Source of the DNA: Gemmataceae bacterium
GTDB lineage: Bacteria > Planctomycetota > Planctomycetia > Gemmatales > Gemmataceae
Assembly (NCBI GenBank): GCA_947474875.1
Contig: CANJKY010000115.1
Span: 1-8,344, forward strand
Direction of reading: 5' to 3'
Length of the DNA stretch: 8,344 nucleotides
Shown here: one piece after another, positions 1 through 5,849 of the stretch
How positions within the stretch are numbered: the first letter of the stretch is position 1
How the letters are laid out: every line of letters starts with the position of its first letter
Made by a program: the position numbers and the translations under genes
The notes under the pieces: model-generated
What the model saw: only the letters and a program-made list of their open reading frames with translations
Database searches by the model: none
Told to the model about the DNA's origin: nothing

Positions 1-594
1 AGCGGCACCACCGCCCGGCCGGAGGTGCTGTACGCCGGCACGAACACCGGCCAGGTGTGGGTGCGGAAGGACACCGGCGGGGCGATGGTGCAGCTCACCG
101 GGTACACCGCCGGTGGGGTGGCCGACCTGGCCGTGCAGCCGACCGACTGGCGGCACATCGTGGTGGGCAGCGCCTCCCAGGTGGTCCGCAGCACCAACGT
201 GGACGCCGCCACCCCCACGTTCACCAACATCACCGGCAACCTGTTCACCGCCAACCCCGGGTTCGGCACCCTGTTCAGCGTGGAGACGGCCCACTTCGGC
301 ACCAAGGACGTGTACGTGGCCGGCGGGCGGGACGGGGTGTACGTCACCACCTCGGACGCGCTGGGCACCTGGACCGAATTCGGCACCGGCCTGCCGGACG
401 TGGTGGTGACGGACATGGACTACGACTCGATCAACGACGTGCTGATGTTGGCCACCCTCGGCCGCGGGGTGTGGACGGTGCCGGACTTCTCGACGTACTT
501 CGCCCCGGTGCCCGAGCCGGCCACGGTGCTGCTGGTGGCCGGCGTGGCCCTCGGCGTCGGCAGGTACGCCCGCCGCCGCTGGCGGGCGGGGTAA
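1..594 (+). CDS. 3' end of a secreted beta-propeller-like protein with PEP-CTERM anchor
   Basis: The reading frame is open from base 1 to the TAA at 592-594, so 197 residues of the C-terminal part are visible and the true start lies outside the window. The visible part has short repeated beta-strand blocks such as LYAGTNTGQVWV, VYVAGGRDGVYVT and LMLATLGRGVWTV. These resemble BNR/Asp-box or YVTN-type beta-propeller blades. The last ~28 residues form a PEP-CTERM sorting signal: VPEP (bases 508-519), a hydrophobic stretch (TVLLVAGVALGVG) and a basic tail (RYARRRWR). In this family the tail is recognised by an exosortase, which cleaves it and anchors or releases the protein at the cell surface, so this is inferred to be an exported protein. 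Its substrate or binding partner cannot be told. It converges on the minus-strand gene ending at 618, leaving only 23 bases between the two stops. The PEP-CTERM call is strong and the propeller call is moderate. Confidence 0.85.
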   Translation, partial: SGTTARPEVLYAGTNTGQVWVRKDTGGAMVQLTGYTAGGVADLAVQPTDWRHIVVGSASQVVRSTNVDAATPTFTNITGNLFTANPGFGTLFSVETAHFGTKDVYVAGGRDGVYVTTSDALGTWTEFGTGLPDVVVTDMDYDSINDVLMLATLGRGVWTVPDFSTYFAPVPEPATVLLVAGVALGVGRYARRRWRAG

Positions 595-617
595 CGAAAT
601 TGGTTCTGGTGGTGGTA

Positions 618-1661
618 TCAGTTGGCCTTGCGCTGCTTCCGTGCGATGACGAACACGCCGGCTGTAGCGACCGCCAACACTCCCGCGCCGACCCACAACC
701 AGATTCCCCAACCCGAGCGGTACGGCTGACCTCCGCCGGGGCCGATCTTTGACGGCCCGGCCTTCGCCGACCGCGGCAATGGCTTGACCCCGAATTGCTT
801 CTCCAAGTCGAAGTCGTCCGGCTGCGGGGTGTACCGCGAATACTCCAGGAAAGTGATTTCGCTGCGGGGTACTTTGGTGCCGTCCGGGTTGACGTAATAA
901 CTGACGTACTTCTTCGGCACCGGGTAGCCGAGGTCACTCGGCTCGTAGGTGAGTGAGCCGACCAGTTTCACGTTCACGTACTTGCGGGTTTTCACGTCCA
1001 TGACTTGGCTGACTTCGTGGCCAAGGTAGGCGTAACTGTTGTCAGGATCGAAATAGAGCCGGTACGTCTGTTCGCCGAGTTTGCCTTCAATCATGGCAGC
1101 GTTTCGTCCCTCGTGAGTCGCCTTCGAGGGGGCGGTGTACTGGGTCAGCGCTCGGCCTTGCGTGCGTTGGAACACCCGTTCCGTATCATCGTGATCACGG
1201 ACCCGCGAGATCCCGCCGGCGGTCAGCGGGATGGTGACGCCGGCATTCGAAAGTTCCTCCTCGATGTAATGCGAGTGCATCGAATCGTACCGCTGCCCTT
1301 CTATCCTGTACTTCCCGGCGTCGGTGCCGTCGAGCATGTACATCTCGTCGAAGTCGTACATCGCACCGGAGAGCAGCTTCTTGCTGTTTCCACCCCGGAC
1401 GACAGACGAGTTGATCCGCAGTTTGCGGTCTCCCATGAGGATCGTTCGCTCGGCGACGCCTTCGAACTTGCCGGTGCGACCGACCGAGTCGTAGCCCTTC
1501 TGTTCCACCCGTACCTTCAGGTTGGTGAGGTACTTCCGGTACAGCTCGGCCTCGTGCTTCGGGTAATTCGGGATCACCTCCGTCAAGCCGGGTTGCCCGA
1601 GGACCGGCGAAGCGAACAGGAAGAGAGTAACTGCGGACTGAGGTAGGAATTTCATCGACAT
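618..1661 (-). CDS. Secreted protein of unknown function with C-terminal membrane anchor
   Basis: This 347-residue protein is not recognised as a named family. It has a signal peptide (about residues 3-22, with likely cleavage after SPVLG), a long soluble region rich in predicted beta strand (about 25-290), a Pro/Gly linker (297-313), one transmembrane helix (about 317-339) and a short basic tail (RKQRK). The topology suggests an exported domain tethered by its C-terminus. The alternating charged and aromatic strands are loosely reminiscent of LolA/outer-membrane-lipoprotein-sorting-like proteins, but that is only a guess. An AGAGGA motif (1667-1672) lies 5 bases upstream of the ATG at 1661 and 11 bases upstream of a second ATG at 1655, so either start is possible and the signal peptide works with both. 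It lies 105 bases downstream of the cysteine-rich gene, with a hairpin between them, and could be read alone or by read-through. Its base composition is visibly less GC-rich than that of the flanking genes. Confidence 0.85.
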   Translation of the reverse strand: MSMKFLPQSAVTLFLFASPVLGQPGLTEVIPNYPKHEAELYRKYLTNLKVRVEQKGYDSVGRTGKFEGVAERTILMGDRKLRINSSVVRGGNSKKLLSGAMYDFDEMYMLDGTDAGKYRIEGQRYDSMHSHYIEEELSNAGVTIPLTAGGISRVRDHDDTERVFQRTQGRALTQYTAPSKATHEGRNAAMIEGKLGEQTYRLYFDPDNSYAYLGHEVSQVMDVKTRKYVNVKLVGSLTYEPSDLGYPVPKKYVSYYVNPDGTKVPRSEITFLEYSRYTPQPDDFDLEKQFGVKPLPRSAKAGPSKIGPGGGQPYRSGWGIWLWVGAGVLAVATAGVFVIARKQRKAN

Positions 1662-1713
1662 GTTATTCCTCTTCCCGCGGCTCGGGGGTTGTTGACAGTG
1701 TGGAAACGGACGA

Positions 1714-1739
1714 ACGGGCCGGCGCTTGAGCCGGCCCGT
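1714..1739 (-). terminator. Hairpin downstream of the cysteine-rich gene, possible terminator
   Basis: ACGGGCCGGC (1714-1723) and GCCGGCCCGT (1730-1739) form a perfect 10-bp GC-rich stem with a 6-base loop. It begins 27 bases after the stop of the cysteine-rich gene. No clean U-tract follows on the minus strand (the sequence is TCGTCCGTTTCC), so this is either a weak intrinsic terminator, an mRNA 3'-end stabiliser or an attenuating element before the next gene. Confidence 0.45.
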
Positions 1740-1766
1740 GATGATCAGGCCGGATGATAACCCTCG

Positions 1767-2276
1767 CTACCAGTCCGAACTTGCGGCGCACTTGCACTCG
1801 ATGCACTCGGAGGTCACGAGCGCCTGTCGGCACGCTTGCTCGTCCTTCCTCCTGTCGAAGCACTTGTTCTCTGTGGCCGGGTAATTGCAGAGCCGGTTCC
1901 AGCACTGCCAGCCGCAGAGCCTCTGGCCGGAATCCCATAGAAGAGGGTCGAATGCACAGTCCCTGGACTCACAGTCAGGCTGGCCGTCCGCTTCGAACGG
2001 CGGTCGGTTGCACGGCGGGTTCGGCCTCTCAGGCGTCGCCTGGACGCACCACAGTTGCACCTGGTTCCAGATGCATTGCTCCCGCTGATACCCCTGGTTC
2101 ATGCCGTGGCACGGGCTGCCGGGTTTGACCGCCCAGTTCTGGATTTTGGCGATGCAGAGGGTGCATGGGTCGAGCGTTTCGGCCGTCAAGGGGGCCACGC
2201 ACACGGCCATCATCAGCGTCGCCACCGTCGTTCCGGCCAGGAACGGGAGCGACTTGTCGCCCAGGGGTTTCGTCAC
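1767..2276 (-). CDS. Cysteine-rich secreted protein, translationally coupled to the MauE-DUF1573 gene
   Basis: This 169-residue protein starts at GTG 2276, which overlaps the TGA of the upstream gene by 4 bases (GTGA). A strong GGAGGA ribosome binding site 6 bases upstream supports this start. A longer in-frame extension upstream exists but lies over the preceding gene in another frame and is rejected. The N-terminus is a signal peptide (K3 and K8, hydrophobic 10-30, probable cleavage after LTA at residue 32). The mature part holds 16 cysteines (38, 41, 56, 68, 77, 89, 102, 107, 121, 125, 130, 139, 149, 158, 161, 163), including CTLC and CIECKC. It also has seven tryptophans, several next to cysteines (CIW, WC, CGWQCW). 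The even count suggests up to eight disulfides, or metal or cofactor binding. I do not recognise the family. The coupling suggests it is the client or partner of the membrane protein made just before it. Confidence 0.85.
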   Translation of the reverse strand: MTKPLGDKSLPFLAGTTVATLMMAVCVAPLTAETLDPCTLCIAKIQNWAVKPGSPCHGMNQGYQREQCIWNQVQLWCVQATPERPNPPCNRPPFEADGQPDCESRDCAFDPLLWDSGQRLCGWQCWNRLCNYPATENKCFDRRKDEQACRQALVTSECIECKCAASSDW

Positions 2277-3202
2277 GGCGAGTCCTCCGCAGGGGTCACC
2301 ACCGCAGTGATGGTGAAGGTCAGATTGCCGGCCGACGTCCGCAGACGGCCGCGCGTCAACAGCCGGCCAGGTTCGTCCGGCACGGTGATCGCCAATACGA
2401 CTTCCACCCGCTCGCCGGGCGGGATGAGGATCGGCAGGTCGGTCACCTTCATGCACCCGCACCCGGATTCCGACATCGCAATCTGCACGTCTACGCCCGA
2501 GTGGTTCTCGACCGTTAGCTTGGAGGTGGTTACCGTCCCGGCTGATACTCGCCCCAAGTTGACCTTTCCGGAGGCGAGCGTGACAGGTGCGCCTTGAGCC
2601 GTAGCGATCGCGGCTTCCACGCTGCCGTAACGGTAAACGGCCGCGCCGCCGGCAAACACCAGCACGCAGCCGCACGCCGCTGCCGCGGTCGCGGTGAACC
2701 GTCCGGCCGATGTCCACTTGGGCCATCCGCACCAGCGTGGGCGGCACACGAGTAGGGCGAGGACGATTGCGAGATCGAGGATGAGTGTCCAGGTTGGGGA
2801 AACGGCGGCCGCATCGCCGAAGCACCCACAACTCGGCCGGCCCGCTGTTACCAACGCCAAATTGTGGTAAGCGAACGTGAGAAACAGCAGCGACGTAGTG
2901 ATCCAAGACCCGAAGCGAAAGACGCCGCGTACAAGCCAACCAGCCAGAGCCAGTTCAAACCACGGCACCAGCCGAAGCAACGGTGCCGGGATCAGGTTGG
3001 TGACGGGAGACGAAACAAGCCGGTCCGAAACGAGCAGTTTCAAAATGGCGGTGACGACGAGCAGAATGGCTACGAAAATCGAGGCCGTTCGGTAGCCTCT
3101 AGAGAATCCGTGATACCATCTGGTGGCTGGTGGCTGGTGGCTGGTGGCTGGTGGCTGGTGGCTGGTGGCTGGTGGCTGGTGGCTGGTGGCTGGGCATTCC
3201 AT
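2273..3202 (-). CDS. MauE/DoxX-like membrane protein fused to a DUF1573 domain
   Basis: This 309-residue protein has, in order: an N-terminal tract of PATSHQP repeats encoded by a 7-bp DNA repeat (residues 4-27); four membrane helices of MauE/DoxX type (about 39-57, 76-94, 98-118, 136-153) with the hallmark CGCFG at 125-129; a fifth helix (about 172-190) holding an ACGC pair; and an exported DUF1573 domain (about 205-303) with its SGCGC motif at 246-250. MauE proteins support disulfide formation in methylamine dehydrogenase maturation. DUF1573 is an immunoglobulin-like domain of unknown function, common in planctomycetes and Bacteroidetes. The predicted role is therefore redox or disulfide handling outside the cytoplasmic membrane (inference). 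The ATG at 3202 is chosen because a GGGGTGG stretch lies just upstream and no usable in-frame start exists between the repeat and helix 1 (the first is a TTG inside helix 1). The gene ends in a 4-base overlap with the cysteine-rich gene. A repeat copy-number change would shift the frame. Confidence 0.85.
   Translation of the reverse strand: MECPATSHQPPATSHQPPATSHQPPATRWYHGFSRGYRTASIFVAILLVVTAILKLLVSDRLVSSPVTNLIPAPLLRLVPWFELALAGWLVRGVFRFGSWITTSLLFLTFAYHNLALVTAGRPSCGCFGDAAAVSPTWTLILDLAIVLALLVCRPRWCGWPKWTSAGRFTATAAAACGCVLVFAGGAAVYRYGSVEAAIATAQGAPVTLASGKVNLGRVSAGTVTTSKLTVENHSGVDVQIAMSESGCGCMKVTDLPILIPPGERVEVVLAITVPDEPGRLLTRGRLRTSAGNLTFTITAVVTPAEDSP
2283..2288 (-). promoter_or_regulatory. Strong ribosome binding site for the cysteine-rich gene
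   Basis: The minus strand reads GGAGGA here, 6 bases before the GTG at 2276 and inside the last codons of the MauE-DUF1573 gene. Together with the GTGA stop/start overlap it fixes the start of the downstream gene and indicates translational coupling. Confidence 0.7.
3121..3190. repeat. Ten perfect tandem copies of a 7-bp repeat (TGGTGGC) inside a gene start
   Basis: TGGTGGC is repeated ten times without error, followed by a partial copy (TGG, 3191-3193) and preceded by C. On the minus strand it reads CCAGCCA-type units and is translated as PATSHQP in the N-terminus of the MauE-DUF1573 protein. Seven is not a multiple of three, so all frames through the repeat are open and read the same heptapeptide in rotation, but the frame after the repeat depends on copy number. 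Perfect short tandem arrays of this kind are prone to slipped-strand mispairing. Confidence 0.97.
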
Positions 3203-3225
3203 TATTCCACCCCGACAGTCGCACG

Positions 3226-3254
3226 TTTATGGCTGGAATGTTAACTGATCGCAA
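3226..3254 (-). promoter_or_regulatory. Putative promoter of the MauE-DUF1573 / cysteine-rich operon
   Basis: On the minus strand TTGCGA (3254-3249) and CATAAA (3231-3226) are separated by 17 bases. Each matches the sigma-70 consensus at 4 of 6 positions. Transcription would begin near 3219, giving a leader of about 17 bases before the ATG at 3202 and placing the 7-bp repeat inside the coding sequence. It sits in the most AT-rich stretch of the window. This is a weak-consensus prediction. Confidence 0.3.
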
Positions 3255-3341
3255 CGTCGGTACAACGGAAATCGGAAAATTTTGCAGACATTCATCCGGT
3301 CCTATTTCCTAACTGCTTATCACTACGACTGTTAGCAGATG

Positions 3342-3387
3342 AAAAAAGTGGGTAGCTACCTGTGGTTAGAGGCGCAGGCGGCTACCC
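3342..3387 (-). terminator. Probable intrinsic terminator of the BatA/vWA gene
   Basis: GCTACCC (3381-3387) can pair perfectly with GGGTAGC (3350-3356), giving a 7-bp stem with a 24-base loop on the minus strand. It is followed by CACTTTTTTC, with six T residues at 3347-3342. The stem overlaps the TAG stop at 3384-3382. The distal arm is also part of a self-complementary GGTAGCTACC (3351-3360), so an alternative small fold exists. The position right after the stop and the T-run support termination. Confidence 0.55.
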
Positions 3388-5577
3388 GCCGGGCGGGTTG
3401 AACGCCCCGCGGTCGGTCAGCCGGCGGGTGTACCACACCTCCCCGGCCAAAAGCCCGATCACCACGATGAGCAGCAGCCACCAGATTTCCTTTGACACCG
3501 GCCGGCCGCCGCCGCTGGCCACGATCTCGTCCGCCGACTTCACATAGGTCAGCCCGCCGGCCGCGTCCGCCACCCGCGCGCGGTCGTCGTCCGTGTTCGG
3601 CGTCAGCACCGCCTCCCGCGAGTCCGTCCGCACGGCGAAGTACACCACCCGCCCGCTCGGGGTGGTCAGCTTGTACGCCCCGGGGTCGGTGGTGCCGTCG
3701 ATCACCACCGGCCAGCTCTCCACGTTCACCGTGCGGGTGCGGCCGTCCGGCGACACCACCGCCACCGGCCCGCGGGGTTCGTCCGGCCGCGGGGTGAACA
3801 CGATCGGCTGGCCGGGCAGCAGGTTCCGCTCGGCCGTGCGGGTGCCGGCCAGGTAGTACAGGAGTTCGTGGGCCAGCCGCACGAAGTCCGGCAGGCGGAT
3901 CAGGTTCGTCTTCCAGGTGTTGTCCAGCGGGACGGCGGACAGCACCACCCGCCCCTTGCCGAACGCCCGCTCGACCAGGAACGGGTCGCGGGTGCTGAAC
4001 ACGGCGGCGGCGGTGCCGGTGACGCCGTTCGCCCCGGCCGCCGCGTCCAGCTTCCACCGCTTCGGGAAGTAGGCGGTGTGCAGCCCGCCGGGCAGCGGCT
4101 CCTTGAACACCTCCATCGCCGGGTGGGCGAGGCCGGCGGTGTGTACCTTCGGAGCGTTCGCCGGGTCGGCGTCGTCGCCGACCACCTCCACCAGCCGGGC
4201 CGGCAGGAACCCCTGCCCGCCGCGGAACGCCACCTTGTTCCACGTCACCGCGTCCGCCCGCTCGCCGAGGGTGACCAGCACCGACCCGCCGGCGGCCAGG
4301 AACTTCTCCACCTCCTGTTGCAAGGCGGCGGACGGCTTGTCGATGTTCGCCAGCACCACCACCCGCGGGGTGGTGCCCGGCCCCTTCACGTCGGCGGTGA
4401 ACGCGGCCGGCGACCAGTCGGCGGCTGGCACGGTGCGGACGGCGAACGCCGGGGTCGGGTCTTTGGCCGGGGCCAGGGCGTCGCGGAGGAAGTCGCTGCC
4501 GCGGGCGCGGACGGTCAACCCGCCGTCCACGATCAGCACCGGCACCACCGGCAGCACCTCGACGGCGAAGTCCTGCCGGTTGTCGCCGGGCAGCTCGTCG
4601 TCGTCCAGTTGCAGGCTGACCAGGTGCGAGCCGACGGCGAACTTGTGGGTGAACGTCAGCGGCAACAGGTCGCCGGACTCGCCGGTCGGCTTCACCTCGC
4701 CGAGCGACTTGCCGTCCACGAACAGCTTCACCTTGCCGGCCGGCTTGCCGGCGGTGTCGCCGGACGGGCGAACGGCCGAGCGGAACGTCACCTCCCGGCC
4801 GGCGGCGGCCACCCCGCGGGCGGTGGTGATCGGCTCCAGGCTCCAGTTCGGCGGGTCGGCGGGTCGGCCGCTGGCCACGTTCGTCACCCAGATGCGGGCG
4901 GCGTTGGCGGCGGCCCGGCTGCCCCCGCGGCGGACCAGGTCCCACTTCGCCAGGGTGGTCTCGTCCGCCCACCCGTACCGCTGGTCGTCGGAGATGACGA
5001 TCACGTCCCGGTTCGGGCTGGCGGTGTCGAGCAGCGCCAGTGCCGCCTGCACCGCCGCCGGCCAGTCGGCCGACCCCCGCGGCGGGGTGAGCAACTCGAG
5101 CGCGTTGCGGGCCTGGTCGCGGTCGCCGGTCAGGTTCGGCACGATGGGCACCGGCCGGGTCTTCACCTGGAACACGGCTACCCGGTCGCCGGACCGCAGG
5201 CGGTCGATGTACGCGGCCGCCCAGTCGCGGGCGGCGTCGGCGGCGGTGCCGCCGCCCTGCTTGTACGCCATGCTCGCCGACCCGTCGATGAGCAGCACCA
5301 CGTCCCGCGGCCCGCCGGCGGTGGTGGTGCCGAGCAGCCGGCTGGTCACTTCCGGGGCGGCCAGCGCCAGGCATACCAGGGCGATGATCAGGATCCGCAG
5401 CACCATCAGCCAGAACTGTTCGAGGTACACCCGCCGCTTGGTCTTGGTGCTGAGCTGCAGGAACTGCATGGCCGCCCAGTCCACCTCGTCGAACTTGCGG
5501 CGGCTGAACAGGTGGACGATCGGCGGGATGACCGCCGCGCCCAGGCCGAACAGCAGTGCGGCGTTCAGGAAGGTCAT
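3382..5577 (-). CDS. BatA-type membrane protein with von Willebrand factor A domain
   Basis: This 731-residue inner-membrane protein opens with the BatA N-terminal domain: helix 1 at about 3-20, the HLFSRRKFDEVDWAAMQFL motif at 22-40 and helix 2 at about 55-74. A vWA domain follows (about 90-205) with an intact metal-binding DGSAS motif at 98-102. Residues 285-340 look like a beta-sandwich region (LQLDDDELPGDNRQDF), and about 345-555 resembles a glutamine-amidotransferase-like domain (VLIVDGG; VVVLAN; GGSVLVTLGE). A final helix lies at about 697-717. The protein probably acts as a periplasm-facing scaffold; BatA proteins usually work with MoxR AAA ATPases and DUF58 proteins, but none is in this window. 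ATG 5577 is chosen because the conserved sequence MTFLNAALLFG begins there. A TTG at 5643 would add 22 unconserved residues. No clear Shine-Dalgarno precedes the ATG, though a TAAAAT box (5617-5612) could be a -10. An insertion sequence lies upstream and a likely terminator lies downstream. Confidence 0.9.
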   Translation of the reverse strand: MTFLNAALLFGLGAAVIPPIVHLFSRRKFDEVDWAAMQFLQLSTKTKRRVYLEQFWLMVLRILIIALVCLALAAPEVTSRLLGTTTAGGPRDVVLLIDGSASMAYKQGGGTAADAARDWAAAYIDRLRSGDRVAVFQVKTRPVPIVPNLTGDRDQARNALELLTPPRGSADWPAAVQAALALLDTASPNRDVIVISDDQRYGWADETTLAKWDLVRRGGSRAAANAARIWVTNVASGRPADPPNWSLEPITTARGVAAAGREVTFRSAVRPSGDTAGKPAGKVKLFVDGKSLGEVKPTGESGDLLPLTFTHKFAVGSHLVSLQLDDDELPGDNRQDFAVEVLPVVPVLIVDGGLTVRARGSDFLRDALAPAKDPTPAFAVRTVPAADWSPAAFTADVKGPGTTPRVVVLANIDKPSAALQQEVEKFLAAGGSVLVTLGERADAVTWNKVAFRGGQGFLPARLVEVVGDDADPANAPKVHTAGLAHPAMEVFKEPLPGGLHTAYFPKRWKLDAAAGANGVTGTAAAVFSTRDPFLVERAFGKGRVVLSAVPLDNTWKTNLIRLPDFVRLAHELLYYLAGTRTAERNLLPGQPIVFTPRPDEPRGPVAVVSPDGRTRTVNVESWPVVIDGTTDPGAYKLTTPSGRVVYFAVRTDSREAVLTPNTDDDRARVADAAGGLTYVKSADEIVASGGGRPVSKEIWWLLLIVVIGLLAGEVWYTRRLTDRGAFNPPGG

Positions 5578-5684
5578 GCGGCGGCGGCAAGGGTGCGGAT
5601 GCTCTGCCCCAATTTTACCAAGTCGGCGGCCGGTGGTCTGCAACCCGGCGGACAGCGGGACGTGAGTCGGCCGGTTATTCCAAG

Positions 5685-5731
5685 GACCTCACCCCCCGGC
5701 CCCCTCTCCGAGCCGGAGAGGGGGTGTTCAA
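5685..5731 (+). repeat. 47-bp palindromic repeat, copy 1
   Basis: The element has a left arm (GACCTCACCCCCCGG then CCCCCTCTCC), a 5-base loop (GAGCC) and a right arm (GGAGAGGGGG then TGTTCAA). The 10-bp stem is perfect. Outside the loop it is identical to the copy at 6787-6833, which lies in the opposite orientation. The stem and both asymmetric flanks are kept while the loop differs, as expected of a REP-like or MITE-like intergenic element. It sits 108 bases upstream of the BatA start. Confidence 0.9.
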
Positions 5732-5783
5732 GGGAGAATGGCCTCGGGAGATGCAATTCATCGTCCGTGTCGTCTGCTCATTA

Positions 5784-5803
5784 GACCCGTTGCACGATAG
5801 CGG
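5784..5803. repeat. Left terminal inverted repeat of the insertion sequence
   Basis: GACCCGTTGCACGATAGCGG matches the reverse complement of 6744-6763 at 19 of 20 positions. The only difference is A at 5794, where the other end has G. Confidence 0.88.
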
Positions 5804-5849
5804 TTGAGCGTTCGGGTGAGGCCGGCAGCCGGTCCTGCGGAGGCACCTG

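Noticed and set aside
2277..2939. N-terminal extension of the cysteine-rich gene to 2939
   Set aside because: This part overlaps the MauE-DUF1573 gene in another frame and is Arg-rich. The signal peptide and GGAGGA site place the start at 2276.
3121..3190. The 7-bp tandem repeat as a CRISPR array
   Set aside because: The units are directly adjacent with no spacers and are far too short.
5578..5643. TTG start at 5643 for the BatA gene
   Set aside because: It would add 22 residues with no membrane or family character, while the conserved BatA N-terminus begins at ATG 5577.
3868..5784. A 638-codon plus-strand open frame
   Set aside because: It is antisense to the BatA gene, which has clear domains. 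Its product is low-complexity Arg/Gly/His/Val-rich sequence typical of a shadow frame in high-GC DNA.
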